The position numbers were made by a program, and so were the translations under genes. Below are positions 41,552 through 49,117 of a stretch of DNA of 64,000 nt, piece after piece. The notes under the pieces were generated by a model, which saw only the letters and a list, made by a program, of their open reading frames with translations, was not told the DNA's origin and did not search any database. Source of the DNA: Lachnospiraceae bacterium UBA1759. Lineage in GTDB: Bacteria; Bacillota; Clostridia; Lachnospirales; Lachnospiraceae. The stretch is taken from the NCBI GenBank assembly GCA_002315555.1, contig DCHF01000014.1, positions 49,004 through 113,003 of the forward strand, read 5' to 3'. Positions within the stretch are counted from its first letter, which is position 1, and every line of letters starts with the position of its first letter.

Positions 41552-43168
41552 ATGAAGGCCGTGTACCCTCTCAGCCGATGGACCTTTTCCATCCCCGAAC
41601 TGAATTTCACCGATAGCGTCCTGACGCCGCACACCTGGAACACGGATGTCCGTGTCATGCTGCACAAGGGGCATGCGGTTTATGAGACCACCTTCATCGC
41701 CGATGAGGCGATGAAGGACCGCCGTGTCTTCTTAAGCTTCAACGCGGTCTACCACACCGCGCGCGTTTCCGTAAACGACATGCCGGCCGGTGAGCACCGC
41801 CGCTCCGGCTACACGCCCTTTACGCTCGAAGTGACCGCGCTCGTCACGTTCGGCGCGGAAAACAAGGTCCGCGTGGACGTTGACAACACCCACATCGAGG
41901 ATATGTTCCCGCACGGCGATGACTTTGACTGGGCCGATGACGGCGGTATCATCCGCAAGGTCGAGGTACAGTTCATTCCGCAGGAAGGCTTTGAATTCCT
42001 GCATGTAAGCGAGAATATCGATGCCATCGAAAACGGCCGCGGGTCCGGTACTTTGACCCTGAATACCGCATTCCTGGACAGAAAGGCACACAGTGCACGT
42101 GTGACTGTTATGGATTATGCGACCTATGAAACGGCCATCGACGTCACGATACCGAACCTCAAAGACACTGCGGTCATCCCCTTTGAAGACCTGAAGCTCT
42201 GGAGCAACAAAGCACCGAATCTCTATGTTATCAACGTCGAGACCGACGAGGATCTTTATACCACGCGTATCGGTCTCCGAAAGATCGAGGTCAGCGGAAC
42301 CAGGGTCCTGTTAAACGGCGAACCGGTCTATTTAAGAGCCTGTGAGTGGATGCCGGGCTCTCACCCGGACTTCGGTATGGCGGAACCGCTGTCGCACAGC
42401 ATCAAATGCCTGCGCCAGCTGAAGGATGCCGGCTGCGTGTTCACACGGTTCCATTGGCAGCAGGATGACACGTTGTTTGACTGGTGCGACGAGAACGGAC
42501 TGATGGTCCAGGAAGAGATCCCGTACTGGGGCCATCCCAAGAGTTCCACGCCGCTCTGCCTGGAGATCGCCAAGCAGCAGGCCGATGAAATGGTCTACTT
42601 CCACTACAATCACCCGTCCATCATCTGTTGGGGCGTCGGCAACGAGCTGGATGCCTACAAGGAGCCGACCATCGAGTATATCAAGGCCATCAAGGCCTAT
42701 TTCAAGGCGATGGACCCGCGCCGCCTGGTCAATTATGTTTCCAACTCCCTGTCCCGCGTGGAGTGCCGGCCCTATGACGAAGGCACGCTGTATGGCGACA
42801 TCGCCATGTGGAACGAATACCTGACCACCTGGGAGCCCTCCGACGATGTTGCGGAGCACATCCGAATCACCTGCCGCCGCGCAGGCAACATGCCGGCCTT
42901 CGTCTCCGAATTCGGTCTCTGCGAGCCCTTCTTCCCGGGCGGAGATCCGCGCCGCATCGAGATCCTGAACGAACGCCTTGGCGAGATCTACCCGACCATC
43001 GACAATCTGGTGGGCTATATGTGGTTCTCCTTAAACGACTACCGCACGCACATGGGTGAAGCCGGTGACGGCCGTATGACCCAGCGCGTACACGGTTCCA
43101 CGGACCTGTACGGCAATGAGAAGCCGTCCTACCGCGTTTTCTGCGAGCTGCAGAAGAAATTCGACTAA
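41552..43168 (+). CDS. glycoside hydrolase family 2 protein
   Basis: A 538-residue GH2-type enzyme without signal peptide. Jelly-roll domain at residues 20-160, immunoglobulin-like domain to about 245, then the TIM barrel. General acid/base Glu365 in GVGNELDAY; nucleophile Glu453 in VSEFGLCEP. It shares the fold but little sequence with the GH2 protein at 14149-15879. AAGGAGG lies in the end of the preceding gene, 1 bp away, so the two are coupled. Likely cuts a beta-glycoside released from a sulfated or uronic glycan; the exact sugar is unknown. Confidence 0.92.
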   Translation: MKAVYPLSRWTFSIPELNFTDSVLTPHTWNTDVRVMLHKGHAVYETTFIADEAMKDRRVFLSFNAVYHTARVSVNDMPAGEHRRSGYTPFTLEVTALVTFGAENKVRVDVDNTHIEDMFPHGDDFDWADDGGIIRKVEVQFIPQEGFEFLHVSENIDAIENGRGSGTLTLNTAFLDRKAHSARVTVMDYATYETAIDVTIPNLKDTAVIPFEDLKLWSNKAPNLYVINVETDEDLYTTRIGLRKIEVSGTRVLLNGEPVYLRACEWMPGSHPDFGMAEPLSHSIKCLRQLKDAGCVFTRFHWQQDDTLFDWCDENGLMVQEEIPYWGHPKSSTPLCLEIAKQQADEMVYFHYNHPSIICWGVGNELDAYKEPTIEYIKAIKAYFKAMDPRRLVNYVSNSLSRVECRPYDEGTLYGDIAMWNEYLTTWEPSDDVAEHIRITCRRAGNMPAFVSEFGLCEPFFPGGDPRRIEILNERLGEIYPTIDNLVGYMWFSLNDYRTHMGEAGDGRMTQRVHGSTDLYGNEKPSYRVFCELQKKFD

Positions 43169-43198
43169 ACGCCGGCACTTTTCAAGGGAGACTGCTGC

Positions 43199-43906
43199 AT
43201 GTATTCAAATGACCGCATTTTTGATGAGATCGCCGGGCACTACCGGAAGGAACTTCCCGTCCTACGCGCCGAGATCCGTGCGCTGTATGAAAAACTTGAT
43301 AAGATGCTGGGGCTTCACGGGGCCGATGTTCCCGTCACCTTCACCGAGGATGAAGCACAGCTGGGCTCTTACACGCCGCCGGCCGCGGACCGGGAGGAGC
43401 ATTTCTCCTTCACGTTGCCCTTCATCGCCTATTCTTCACGGACGCAGCTCGAAAAGAGCGATCGGACCGATCTGTATCTTCACGAATACGCGCACTATAT
43501 GCGACACGCGATGGAGATCCCGAGGGAATATGATTTTGAAGCCGGTGTGCACGGAAGTGCGTGGCGCTACTGCTGCTCACTGATCAATGCGGTGCCGAGT
43601 GCGTACTATAAAGTCGGGGAAAGCCTGAAAAAGCAGAATTACGATAAGGCGTTGAAAAACACCTGGAAGGATAACGGCGCGGAAGCCCGTATGCTGGACA
43701 CATATCGGCGGACGCAGGAAAGCCGCGTGAAGGCAAATGCCGTGGCGCGGTTTAAGATCGGCGAAGAGGTGAAGCACCCCAAATTCGGCAGGGGCATCGT
43801 CGAGGATGTGGAGGAGACATCATCGTCCGTGCGGCTGACCGTCCGTTTTGGCGGGGAAGTCAAGCTTTTGGACCAGAAATGGCTGATGAAGGCCAATATA
43901 AAATGA
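43199..43906 (+). CDS. SprT-like metalloprotease domain with PcrA/UvrD-type C-terminal tail
   Basis: A 235-residue protein. Residues 95-130 carry HEYAH and, 22 residues on, VHGSAW, the HExxH...HGxxW arrangement of SprT-like zinc proteases. The last ~55 residues (FKIGEEVKHPKFGRGIVEDVEE, VRFGGEVKLLDQKWLMKA) match the Tudor-like C-terminal tail of PcrA/UvrD helicases, which contacts RNA polymerase in studied cases. The two parts in one protein suggest a DNA- or transcription-linked protease; inference. AAGGGAG precedes the start. It follows the GH2 gene by 30 bp but is unlikely to share its function. Confidence 0.65.
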   Translation: MYSNDRIFDEIAGHYRKELPVLRAEIRALYEKLDKMLGLHGADVPVTFTEDEAQLGSYTPPAADREEHFSFTLPFIAYSSRTQLEKSDRTDLYLHEYAHYMRHAMEIPREYDFEAGVHGSAWRYCCSLINAVPSAYYKVGESLKKQNYDKALKNTWKDNGAEARMLDTYRRTQESRVKANAVARFKIGEEVKHPKFGRGIVEDVEETSSSVRLTVRFGGEVKLLDQKWLMKANIK

Positions 43907-43964
43907 TTCGGAGAAACGCAGATACGCGTTTTCCGGAAAGTGTGAAAACAGAAAATTCCGACAT

Positions 43965-43994
43965 AAAAAAGGACCGCTTGCGCGGCCCTTTTTT
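43965..43994. terminator. bidirectional terminator, SprT-like gene / rrf2
   Basis: AAAAAAGGACCGC pairs with GCGGCCCTTTTTT (one A/C mismatch) around a 4-nt loop; A and T runs on both flanks. Confidence 0.92.
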
Positions 43995-44028
43995 AGCGTA
44001 TTATTCAGGATCGTCTTCTGTTCGGGGC

Positions 44029-44442
44029 TTAACAGCGCCCTTCCAGCAGGTCTTCAACGGTTATGCTGTCCAGATAACCGTTGATCATGCCATTCAGCTT
44101 ATTCCACATGGGATAAGTCTGGCAGCAAGCGGATTTGGTGCAGGGTTCCTTGCCGTATTCCAGGCAGGTGACCGGTGCCAGATCACCCTCGGTCAGCCGG
44201 AGGATCTCACCGACCGGATACTCCGCGGGAGTACGGGTCAGTTTATATCCGCCGCTCTTGCCGTGCACGCCGGTGATCAGTTCATTTTTTACAAGAACCG
44301 GCAGGATCTTTTCCAGATACTTCAGGGAGATCCCCTGACGCTCTGCCACGTCCTTCATCGGTGTATAGCCGTCTTCTTCGTGCTGCATCGCCAGGTCCAG
44401 CATGACCTGCAGTGCGTAACGGCCGCGCGTCGATACGAACAT
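44029..44442 (-). CDS. Rrf2 family regulator (IscR-like), copy 1
   Basis: A 137-residue winged-helix regulator. Residues 1-65 hold the DNA-binding domain (STRGRYALQVMLDLA, GISLKYLEKILPVLVKN, GKSGGYKL). Cysteines at CLEYGKEPC and SACC around residues 92-106 lie in the loop that ligates [2Fe-2S] in IscR, so it probably senses Fe-S status. Unlike the usual order it is the last gene of the operon, after iscS and iscU. An Rrf2-type dyad covers the operon promoter upstream of iscS, so autoregulation is likely. Confidence 0.93.
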   Translation of the reverse strand: MFVSTRGRYALQVMLDLAMQHEEDGYTPMKDVAERQGISLKYLEKILPVLVKNELITGVHGKSGGYKLTRTPAEYPVGEILRLTEGDLAPVTCLEYGKEPCTKSACCQTYPMWNKLNGMINGYLDSITVEDLLEGRC

Positions 44443-44467
44443 AATTCCTCGCTTTTACTGATAGTGC

Positions 44468-44902
44468 TTAGTGTTCCATGCAGCTTTCGCAGTCATGCTC
44501 AGCCGGGAAAAGGGACTCGTCATACTCGATGCCGTTCTTGTCATAGTAGTCCTTAACGGCGCCCTTGATTGCTTCTTCCGCAAGAACGGAGCAGTGCATC
44601 TTGTGTGCCGGAAGACCATCGAGCGCTTCCGCAACGGCCTTATTGGTCAGCTCCAGTGCTTCCGATACCGGCTTGCCCTTGATGAGCTCCGTCGCCATGG
44701 AGCTGGAAGCGATCGCGCTGCCGCAGCCAAAGGTCTCAAACTTAACATCCTCGATCACGCCATCGGTGATCTTCAGATAGATCTTCATGATATCGCCGCA
44801 GGTCGGATTGCCGACTTCGCCGACACCGTCTGCGTTTTCAATGGTTCCCACGTTTCTGGGATTACGGAAATGATCCATTACTTTTTCACTGTATAAAGCC
44901 AT
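44468..44902 (-). CDS. Fe-S cluster scaffold protein (IscU/NifU N-type)
   Basis: A 144-residue scaffold for iron-sulfur assembly. The three ligand cysteines are in GNPTCGDIM, FGCGSAIASSS and MHCSVLAEEA. It continues past the third Cys with a short acidic extension and ends in CESCMEH, an extra Cys pair seen in some clostridial NifU-like proteins. It lies 50 bp after iscS and is expected to accept persulfide sulfur from it. GAGGTG precedes the start. Confidence 0.95.
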   Translation of the reverse strand: MALYSEKVMDHFRNPRNVGTIENADGVGEVGNPTCGDIMKIYLKITDGVIEDVKFETFGCGSAIASSSMATELIKGKPVSEALELTNKAVAEALDGLPAHKMHCSVLAEEAIKGAVKDYYDKNGIEYDESLFPAEHDCESCMEH

Positions 44903-44952
44903 TCTAATTCACCTCAATATTCTCAAAATGCTAATGTTTCCGCGGTTTCCGA

Positions 44953-46143
44953 TCACTCAGCGAATACGTGCTGACGCTTGCCGGTCATCAGATCTCTCCA
45001 GAACGGAGACATGTTGCGGAGGTAGGTAACGACCTCGGTAACGGATGCGATCAGGTAATCGACCTGCTCTTCCGTGATGTCTTCGCCAAGGCTCAGGCGA
45101 AGTGAACCGTGAGCAACTTCGTGCGGGCGGCCGATGGCCAGAAGTACGTGGCTCGGATCCAGAGAACCGGAGGTACATGCGGAACCGGAGGATGCGCAGA
45201 TGCCCTTGTCGTCCAGAAGGAGCAGCATGGACTCGCCCTCGATACCTTCAAAACAGAAGTTGACATTGCCCGGAAGGCGGTTTTCTCTGTTGCCGTTCAG
45301 TTCGGAATACGGAATCTTGTCAAGGCCGTCGATCAATTTCTCGCGAAGAGCCATCTGATGTGCGGAATTCTTGTCGATGTTCGCACAAGCCTCTTCCAGT
45401 GCCGCTGCCATTGCAACGATGCCCGGAACGTTCTCCGTGCCGGCACGCTTGCCTCTCTCCTGCGCGCCGCCCTCGATCAGGTTGAACAGGCGGGTTCCCT
45501 TCCTGGCATACAGAACGCCGACGCCCTTAGGGCCGTGGAACTTGTGTGCGGACAGGGACAGCATGTCGATGTTCTGCTCGGCAACATTGATATGTAAGTG
45601 GCCGGCAGCCTGAACAGCATCCGTATGGAACGGAACGCCCTTCTCACGGCAGACAGCACCGATCTCCTTGATGGGCTGAATGGTACCGACTTCGTTATTT
45701 GCATACATGATGGTGACCAGTGCGGTGTCCGGGCGGATCGCTGCAGCGACTTCCTCAGCCGTTACGATGCCGGTGGAATGGACATCGAGCAGGGTGACCT
45801 CAAATCCTTCCTTTTCCAGCTTTTTCAGCGTGTGCAGTACTGCATGATGCTCAAAAGCGGTGGAAATAATGTGCTTTTTGCCCTTCTTGGCACCTGCGTA
45901 AGCCGCAGATGTGATGGCCTGATTATCAGCCTCGCTGCCGCCGGACGTGAAGGTGATCTCTCTTGCTTCACAGCCGAGGCACTTTGCCACGCGCGCTCTT
46001 GCGTCTTCCAGCGCTTCCTTCGCCTTCTGGCCGAATTCATAAAGGCTGGACGGGTTTCCGTATAATTCACTTAAGTAAGGCAGCATCGCATTGATAGCCG
46101 TCTGGCTGACCTGCGTTGTTGCTGCGTTATCTGCATAGATCAT
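44953..46143 (-). CDS. cysteine desulfurase (IscS/NifS)
   Basis: A 396-residue PLP enzyme that supplies sulfane sulfur for Fe-S clusters. DNAATTQ at the N-terminus; PLP Lys in SLSAHKFHGPKGVG; catalytic Cys loop CASSGSACTSGSLDPSHVL; then SLRLSLGEDITEEQVD. Length is normal for group I desulfurases. CAGGAG precedes the start. First gene of the iscS-iscU-rrf2 operon, under a near-consensus promoter with a long dyad. Confidence 0.96.
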   Translation of the reverse strand: MIYADNAATTQVSQTAINAMLPYLSELYGNPSSLYEFGQKAKEALEDARARVAKCLGCEAREITFTSGGSEADNQAITSAAYAGAKKGKKHIISTAFEHHAVLHTLKKLEKEGFEVTLLDVHSTGIVTAEEVAAAIRPDTALVTIMYANNEVGTIQPIKEIGAVCREKGVPFHTDAVQAAGHLHINVAEQNIDMLSLSAHKFHGPKGVGVLYARKGTRLFNLIEGGAQERGKRAGTENVPGIVAMAAALEEACANIDKNSAHQMALREKLIDGLDKIPYSELNGNRENRLPGNVNFCFEGIEGESMLLLLDDKGICASSGSACTSGSLDPSHVLLAIGRPHEVAHGSLRLSLGEDITEEQVDYLIASVTEVVTYLRNMSPFWRDLMTGKRQHVFAE

Positions 46144-46167
46144 AGTCGTACTCCTGTTATATGAGTT

Positions 46168-46230
46168 TTACCCCCAACTTTGGTAGGCAAATACAGTATA
46201 GTGCAATCAACCTACCATGTCAAGGGGTAA
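46168..46230 (-). promoter_or_regulatory. isc operon promoter with bipartite dyad (Rrf2 operator candidate)
   Basis: Minus strand TTGACA (46223-46218), 17-bp spacer, TATACT (46200-46195). It is framed by a perfect two-part inverted repeat: TTACCCC (46168-46174) 6 bp TGGTAGG (46181-46187), mirrored by CCTACCA (46211-46217) 6 bp GGGGTAA (46224-46230). The part over the -35, CCTACCATGTCAAGGGG, closely matches the metY promoter element. Confidence 0.75.
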
Positions 46231-46239
46231 ATAAAAATA

Positions 46240-46282
46240 AAAACGGGCTGCAAGTCGAAAGCGCTTGCAGTCCGTTTTTGAT
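46240..46282 (-). terminator. terminator after the membrane alpha/beta hydrolase gene
   Basis: AAACGGGCTGCAAG pairs with CTTGCAGTCCGTTTT around a short loop; the minus-strand tail is TTTTTATTTTTATTT. Confidence 0.9.
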
Positions 46283-46301
46283 GTCAGATCCATCGTTTTT
46301 C

Positions 46302-48035
46302 TCAGAAAATAGCGATCAGCGCGCTCGATGTGATCATCAGCGTCTGGAAGACCAGGCCGGAAACAAAGGCGCCGGCAAGGCGGCTGCCCGTCCGCTTGCG
46401 GATGAAATCACCGAGCGGAATGCAGAAAACGTACAGAAGGATCATGTTCTGTACCTGGCCGATGAGACCGGAATAACTGCCGATGACCAGGTAAAACAGT
46501 ACCAGAAGGAACAGCGCCACGTACTGGATCAGGTCATACAAAAGCCGCACACGGCGGGATGCTCCGGCAATGGACAGCATATCGCGCTCGCAACCGGAGA
46601 TGTAATAGCCGATGGTCATCAGGACGCCGGCAAAGAGCACCCAGAAAAGGCGGAAATTGAGCGGGATCAGGCGGTACATCGACGCGCGGAGAACATACCA
46701 TACAAAGAGGCAAATGCCAGTGGCGATGAGAGTCGTTGCGAGAAGGGACTTGGCACTGCCTCCGGCTTTTGTTCCGGCGCTGCAGCTTTCCCCTTTCCGC
46801 TTCAGGATCGGGGGAAGCTTTCCCTCCGTGCCCTTGAACCGCCCTTTTCGGTAAGCCAAAAGCATCACAAGGCCATAGCCGGCAATGCAGCACATATATG
46901 GAATGTTCATGACCGGGCTGCCAAAGGGCAGGATCACACAGATGCAGCAGATGATAAAGGCTGCCCCAAGGCCGGGGAGCCACATAAGAAGTTTGCAGAC
47001 GAGGAACCGGCGCGTATTTATAAGGGTCGGTAAGGCTTCTTTTTCCGTCTCACGCTCTTCATTCAGCCCCGCAAGCAGCAAGCCCACGCCAAGAAGTGCA
47101 AAGGCCCAGCCAAAGTAGATGAGCAGCATGCGCGACGGCGCGAATGAAGCCGCTTTCCCGGTGATATTCGTGATTGCGCCGTTTACATATGCGGCAAATT
47201 CCGGCGAGTACATCTGATAGGAATGCAGGATGCCCGCTGTAATGCCGACAGTGATCGTCGAACCGCTGCCGTTTATCTGTGTGTCTTCATAAAGGCCGCT
47301 CTCCGGGAGGTTCCGGCCACCCAGCCGGCTGTAGATCGCGAGTATGTTTTCGTCAGAGACGATGTCATCGGCGGCGGAGCCGTACAGATACACGTCCGTT
47401 CCTGCGATGTCCGTCTCAGAGAAGGACGCCCAGGGCTCGTCGACGTCATCGGCGGTGCCGGCAAACAGGCTGGCCTGCGCGTTAAAGCAGTAATTGACCT
47501 CCGGGGACATCAGAATGACCGCAGGAATGTCCTTTTTCGTGACCGCGGTCTCCGCGTTTTCGTTATTGTAGTCGTACAGAAGGCGCAGGATCGCGCGGCC
47601 GCCCATGGAATGGCCCACCAGAACGATGTGGTCGTAATCGATGCCGGAAGTTTCATGCAGGAACTCGATGGCATCGTCGATCTCCGCGGGGATCGCGTCG
47701 GTCTTGGCATTATCAAAGCCGATCGCGGAGGACGATGCCCCCTGTCCGGCGTAGTCAAAGACCATCGTCGTGCAGCCGTTCTTCACAAACAGGTCCGCAA
47801 ACGGACGCCACTTCTGCCGGTCACACGAATATCCGGGGCAGATCAGCACGGCATACTCCGCATCCTCCGCCTCCCAATAGGTCGCCTTCAGCGTTACGCT
47901 TTTCTCCTTATAGGTTGATGCGAAGGAAAGCGTTTTCCCGTTCAGTGTGGGGATATTCGCAATGAACAATACGATGAAGGCCGCAAGCATAAAAAGCAGG
48001 CCTGCGGTAATTTTCAGTTTCTGTTGCTTTACCAT
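46302..48035 (-). CDS. alpha/beta hydrolase fused to a multi-pass membrane domain
   Basis: A 577-residue membrane protein. One anchor at residues 9-30, then an exported-side alpha/beta hydrolase domain (about 40-290): YAVLICPGYSCDRQKW, nucleophile Ser in VGHSMGG, later Asp and His likely in VYLYGSAADDIVSD and GILHSYQMY. The C-terminal half (about 300-577) has seven to eight hydrophobic segments and no family I recognise. The start at 48035 (MVKQQK) is preferred over 48107, which overlaps the next gene; its AGAGG is weak. Third of three hydrolase genes in a row. Lipid or cell-envelope ester hydrolysis is a guess. Confidence 0.75.
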   Translation of the reverse strand: MVKQQKLKITAGLLFMLAAFIVLFIANIPTLNGKTLSFASTYKEKSVTLKATYWEAEDAEYAVLICPGYSCDRQKWRPFADLFVKNGCTTMVFDYAGQGASSSAIGFDNAKTDAIPAEIDDAIEFLHETSGIDYDHIVLVGHSMGGRAILRLLYDYNNENAETAVTKKDIPAVILMSPEVNYCFNAQASLFAGTADDVDEPWASFSETDIAGTDVYLYGSAADDIVSDENILAIYSRLGGRNLPESGLYEDTQINGSGSTITVGITAGILHSYQMYSPEFAAYVNGAITNITGKAASFAPSRMLLIYFGWAFALLGVGLLLAGLNEERETEKEALPTLINTRRFLVCKLLMWLPGLGAAFIICCICVILPFGSPVMNIPYMCCIAGYGLVMLLAYRKGRFKGTEGKLPPILKRKGESCSAGTKAGGSAKSLLATTLIATGICLFVWYVLRASMYRLIPLNFRLFWVLFAGVLMTIGYYISGCERDMLSIAGASRRVRLLYDLIQYVALFLLVLFYLVIGSYSGLIGQVQNMILLYVFCIPLGDFIRKRTGSRLAGAFVSGLVFQTLMITSSALIAIF

Positions 48036-48097
48036 TTCAAACCTCTGAATCGGCTCTTTCGTTTGCTCCGTAACCCGGAAACTTACTCGAAATCGGC

Positions 48098-49060
48098 TTA
48101 ATCCCACGGTGCCTTACTCAGTTCCACGCGGTTCTCGTAATTTCCCGCCACCTCATAAGAACGTGACGCCGGGAAAAATGCGGACTCAAAACGGTGCTCG
48201 TCGTGATTTCGGAAAAACAGGCCCAGAGAATCATCCTCGTAGACCTGAAGGAGCACGGACCTGCAATAAGATCCGCGGATGTTTTCGAAGGAAGAGACAT
48301 CGACCTGGGGAATATCCTGCCAATCGACCCACTGGATCTGGGAGAAAATACGCTCCTTCGGGCAGATATACTCGCCGATGTGCGAATGACCGTACAAATG
48401 CAGACGGACGGACAGCGGCAGCGGCTGGATCAGGCTCATCAGGTGCGTGTCGCGGTTTCCGCCGGGAAATGCGCAGTGTGCCGCTGTGATGATGCCGGTC
48501 TCGCAGGCCTCCATGTCATGCCGGATCGATGCAAAATGCTCCGGTCCGTAGGGATAAGCCTCCGCACCGTAACGTATGCGGTTATGCGTGGAACACCAGC
48601 TGTTGTCATGCGCCACATGGTCGCAGAAAAAGTAGACCGTATGATTGCCGAAGGGCACCTTAAACCAGGTCTCTTCGGAATCCCGGGTGGTATACCAGTC
48701 GCTGTGGCTGCGGATCATGTCATAGAACGGCATAACATAGTCTGTGCGTCCCTCCTGATGGCAGAACTCCGGATAATCGTAATCATGATTGCCGGTGGCA
48801 TAGCAGACCGGAATCTTCAGGCTCTCAAAAGCCTCTTCCTGGATCCGCGTCATACGCTGAAGCTCCGGCAAATTGTGGGATTCCGTGGAATCGCCCAGAT
48901 ACCAGATCATCTCGCCGGGGTTACCGAGTCGCGCATAGTCCTCCATACAGAGATCCAGGCAGCGCTTGGCATTCTCAAATTTGGACTGCTGAAGATCGGA
49001 AAAGACCCACGCGGTGTGTTTTGCGTGTTTTTTACTGATTTCGTAAAGCTCGTCGTACAT
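48098..49060 (-). CDS. calcineurin-like metallophosphoesterase
   Basis: A 320-residue phosphoesterase. Metal-site motifs: FSDLQQS (usual D-x-H is here SDLQ, a divergence), YLGDSTES for GD-x-x-D, ATGNHDYD (GNHD), AAHCAFPG and YGHSHIGEY (GH-x-H). No signal peptide. GGAGG precedes the start; it lies 57 bp after the large hydrolase gene and 62 bp before the membrane hydrolase gene, so the three are probably cotranscribed. Substrate unknown. Confidence 0.85.
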   Translation of the reverse strand: MYDELYEISKKHAKHTAWVFSDLQQSKFENAKRCLDLCMEDYARLGNPGEMIWYLGDSTESHNLPELQRMTRIQEEAFESLKIPVCYATGNHDYDYPEFCHQEGRTDYVMPFYDMIRSHSDWYTTRDSEETWFKVPFGNHTVYFFCDHVAHDNSWCSTHNRIRYGAEAYPYGPEHFASIRHDMEACETGIITAAHCAFPGGNRDTHLMSLIQPLPLSVRLHLYGHSHIGEYICPKERIFSQIQWVDWQDIPQVDVSSFENIRGSYCRSVLLQVYEDDSLGLFFRNHDEHRFESAFFPASRSYEVAGNYENRVELSKAPWD

Positions 49061-49117
49061 AGTTCCTCCGGGACCGCGATGCGGTCCGTGATTGATCGGG
49101 ATAAACAGGGGTTTCGC

